Positions 6,019-6,551 of a stretch of DNA of 6,551 nt are shown piece by piece. The translations under genes and the position numbers were made by a program. The stretch is from positions 1 to 6,551 of the forward strand of contig CAKZOQ010000522.1 of the NCBI GenBank assembly GCA_937136445.1, written 5' to 3'. The notes below the pieces were generated by a model. The model was not told the origin of the DNA, did no database searches, and worked only from the letters and a program-made list of their open reading frames with translations. The stretch's first letter is position 1. Every line of letters starts with the position of its first letter. The DNA comes from an uncultured Gemmatimonadota bacterium. Lineage in GTDB: Bacteria > Gemmatimonadota > Gemmatimonadetes > Longimicrobiales > Gaopeijiaceae.

Positions 6019-6031
6019 CAGCGAACGTTCG
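6019..6031. repeat. Second copy of CAGCGAACGT, within a 10-bp perfect palindrome
   Basis: CAGCGAACGT occurs at 5917-5926, at the edge of the Fur-like palindrome, and again at 6019-6028. The second copy runs into the perfect palindrome CGAACGTTCG (6022-6031), 27 to 36 bases ahead of the peptidase ATG. Two copies of a 10-mer within one 200-base intergenic region suggest a shared regulator site, though chance cannot be excluded. A weak -10-like TACCTT lies at 6005-6010 with no recognisable -35. Nothing else stands out between 5951 and 6057. Confidence 0.3.
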
Positions 6032-6057
6032 TCCCACCCGGAACCCGTTGCCCGCCC

Positions 6058-6551
6058 ATGAGCCTCCTTCCCCTCCTGGCCCTCGGTCAGATCCTCGCGG
6101 CTCCCCTCCCCGCCCCCCCGACTCCCCTGGACGGGGCTCCGGAGGCCGTCGCCCCCGCCCCCGCCGTCCCCTGGCAGCAGGAAGTCCACTACACGCTGGA
6201 GGCCACCCTCGACGAGGAGGCCCAGGAGCTCCGCGGCGGGGCGACCCTGGTGTACCACAACCGCTCCCCCGACGTGCTGGACGAGCTCTACCTCCACCTC
6301 TACCTCAACGCCTTCCGGCCGAACTCCCGCTGGGCGACGGTGGAGGAGCGCTCGGACTTCGACTTCCAGTCGCTGGAGGAGCCCGACCACGCCTACGAGC
6401 GGCTGCAGACCCTCCGGATGGGCGATGAGGAGCTCACCGCCGAGTACCCCCACGCCCCCGACTCCACCGTGGTGCGCTTCGCCCTCCCCGAAGCCATCCC
6501 AGCCGGCGGGGAGGCCACCTTCACCTTCCAGTGGTCGGCCCGCCCGTCCAC
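6058..6551 (+). CDS. M1-family metallopeptidase, N-terminal part (gene runs off window)
   Basis: The first 164 codons are visible. A short hydrophobic N-terminus (MSLLPLLALGQILAAPLPAP) is followed by a Pro/Ala-rich linker to about residue 38. The N-terminal beta-sandwich of M1 aminopeptidase-like proteins comes next: VHYTLEATLDEEAQELRGGA, LVYHNRSPDVLDELYLHLYL and NAFRPNSRW are characteristic of the secreted bacterial M1 subgroup that opens with a Y-x-(I/L)-x-(A/V)-x-L-D strand. The catalytic HEXXH...E zinc site would lie several hundred residues further on, outside the window, so activity cannot be judged. The signal peptide lacks basic N-terminal residues and the Shine-Dalgarno is poor. An in-frame GTG at 6013 would add 15 residues including two Arg-rich positions and might be the true start. 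It is divergent from the membrane protein operon and shares its 200-base intergenic region. Export is inferred. Confidence 0.78.
   Translation, partial: MSLLPLLALGQILAAPLPAPPTPLDGAPEAVAPAPAVPWQQEVHYTLEATLDEEAQELRGGATLVYHNRSPDVLDELYLHLYLNAFRPNSRWATVEERSDFDFQSLEEPDHAYERLQTLRMGDEELTAEYPHAPDSTVVRFALPEAIPAGGEATFTFQWSARPS

Noticed and set aside
5858..6037. N-terminal extension of the four-helix membrane protein to 6037
   Set aside because: The added 60 residues run through the palindrome and promoter region and show no membrane or domain character; ATG 5857 starts just before the first helix.
4944..6061. Long plus-strand open frames opposite the HhH and membrane protein genes
   Set aside because: They are Arg/Pro/Gly-rich, without motifs, and lie opposite genes with clear signal peptides, membrane helices and coupled starts.
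6004..6453. Minus-strand open frame of 149 codons opposite the M1 peptidase
   Set aside because: It is a Gly/Val/Glu-rich shadow of the peptidase coding frame, which shows recognisable M1 N-terminal motifs on the plus strand.
1..6551. CRISPR array, tRNA, rRNA, insertion sequence or integration site
   Set aside because: No regularly spaced repeats, no cloverleaf or rRNA-like stretch, and no transposase or terminal inverted repeats were seen on either strand.

Overview
This is a GC-rich (about 70% by eye) bacterial chromosomal window, densely coded and with short intergenic gaps. The gene content is an ECF sigma factor, a FecR-type anti-sigma factor, a TonB-dependent receptor with STN and carboxypeptidase-regulatory-like N-terminal domains, a helix-hairpin-helix lipoprotein, an M1-type peptidase and a fasciclin lipoprotein. 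That mix points to a Gram-negative, outer-membrane-bearing organism. The Gemmatimonadota or a related high-GC lineage of the FCB/Acidobacteriota type fit best, but this is inferred from gene style and no marker gene is present.

Layout from left to right. (a) 1-172, minus strand: 5' end of a fasciclin-domain lipoprotein gene that runs off the window. (b) 173-336: intergenic, with two hairpins just after the receptor stop codon. (c) 4714-337, minus strand: a three-gene cell-surface signalling operon in the order sigma factor, FecR-like regulator, STN-type TonB-dependent receptor. Sigma and fecR overlap by ATGA, and the receptor starts at a GTG two bases after the fecR stop with a strong GGAGG. 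(d) 4715-4829: leader of that operon, with a small perfect dyad. (e) 5857-4830, minus strand: a two-gene operon of a four-helix membrane protein and a lipoprotein with two helix-hairpin-helix units, again joined by an ATGA overlap. (f) 5858-6057: divergent promoter region with a 33-bp imperfect palindrome whose 15-bp centre looks like a Fur box. (g) 6058-6551, plus strand: 5' end of an exported M1-family metallopeptidase gene.

How the genes fit together. The sigma/FecR/receptor operon has the parts of a FecIRA-type transenvelope relay: substrate binding at the receptor is signalled through its periplasmic STN domain to FecR and then to the sigma factor. The adjacent two-gene operon has the Fur-like operator on top of its likely promoter, so both operons plausibly belong to iron or metal homeostasis. 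The membrane protein/HhH-lipoprotein pair is the least explained and most interesting part of the window. I recognise no established function for it.
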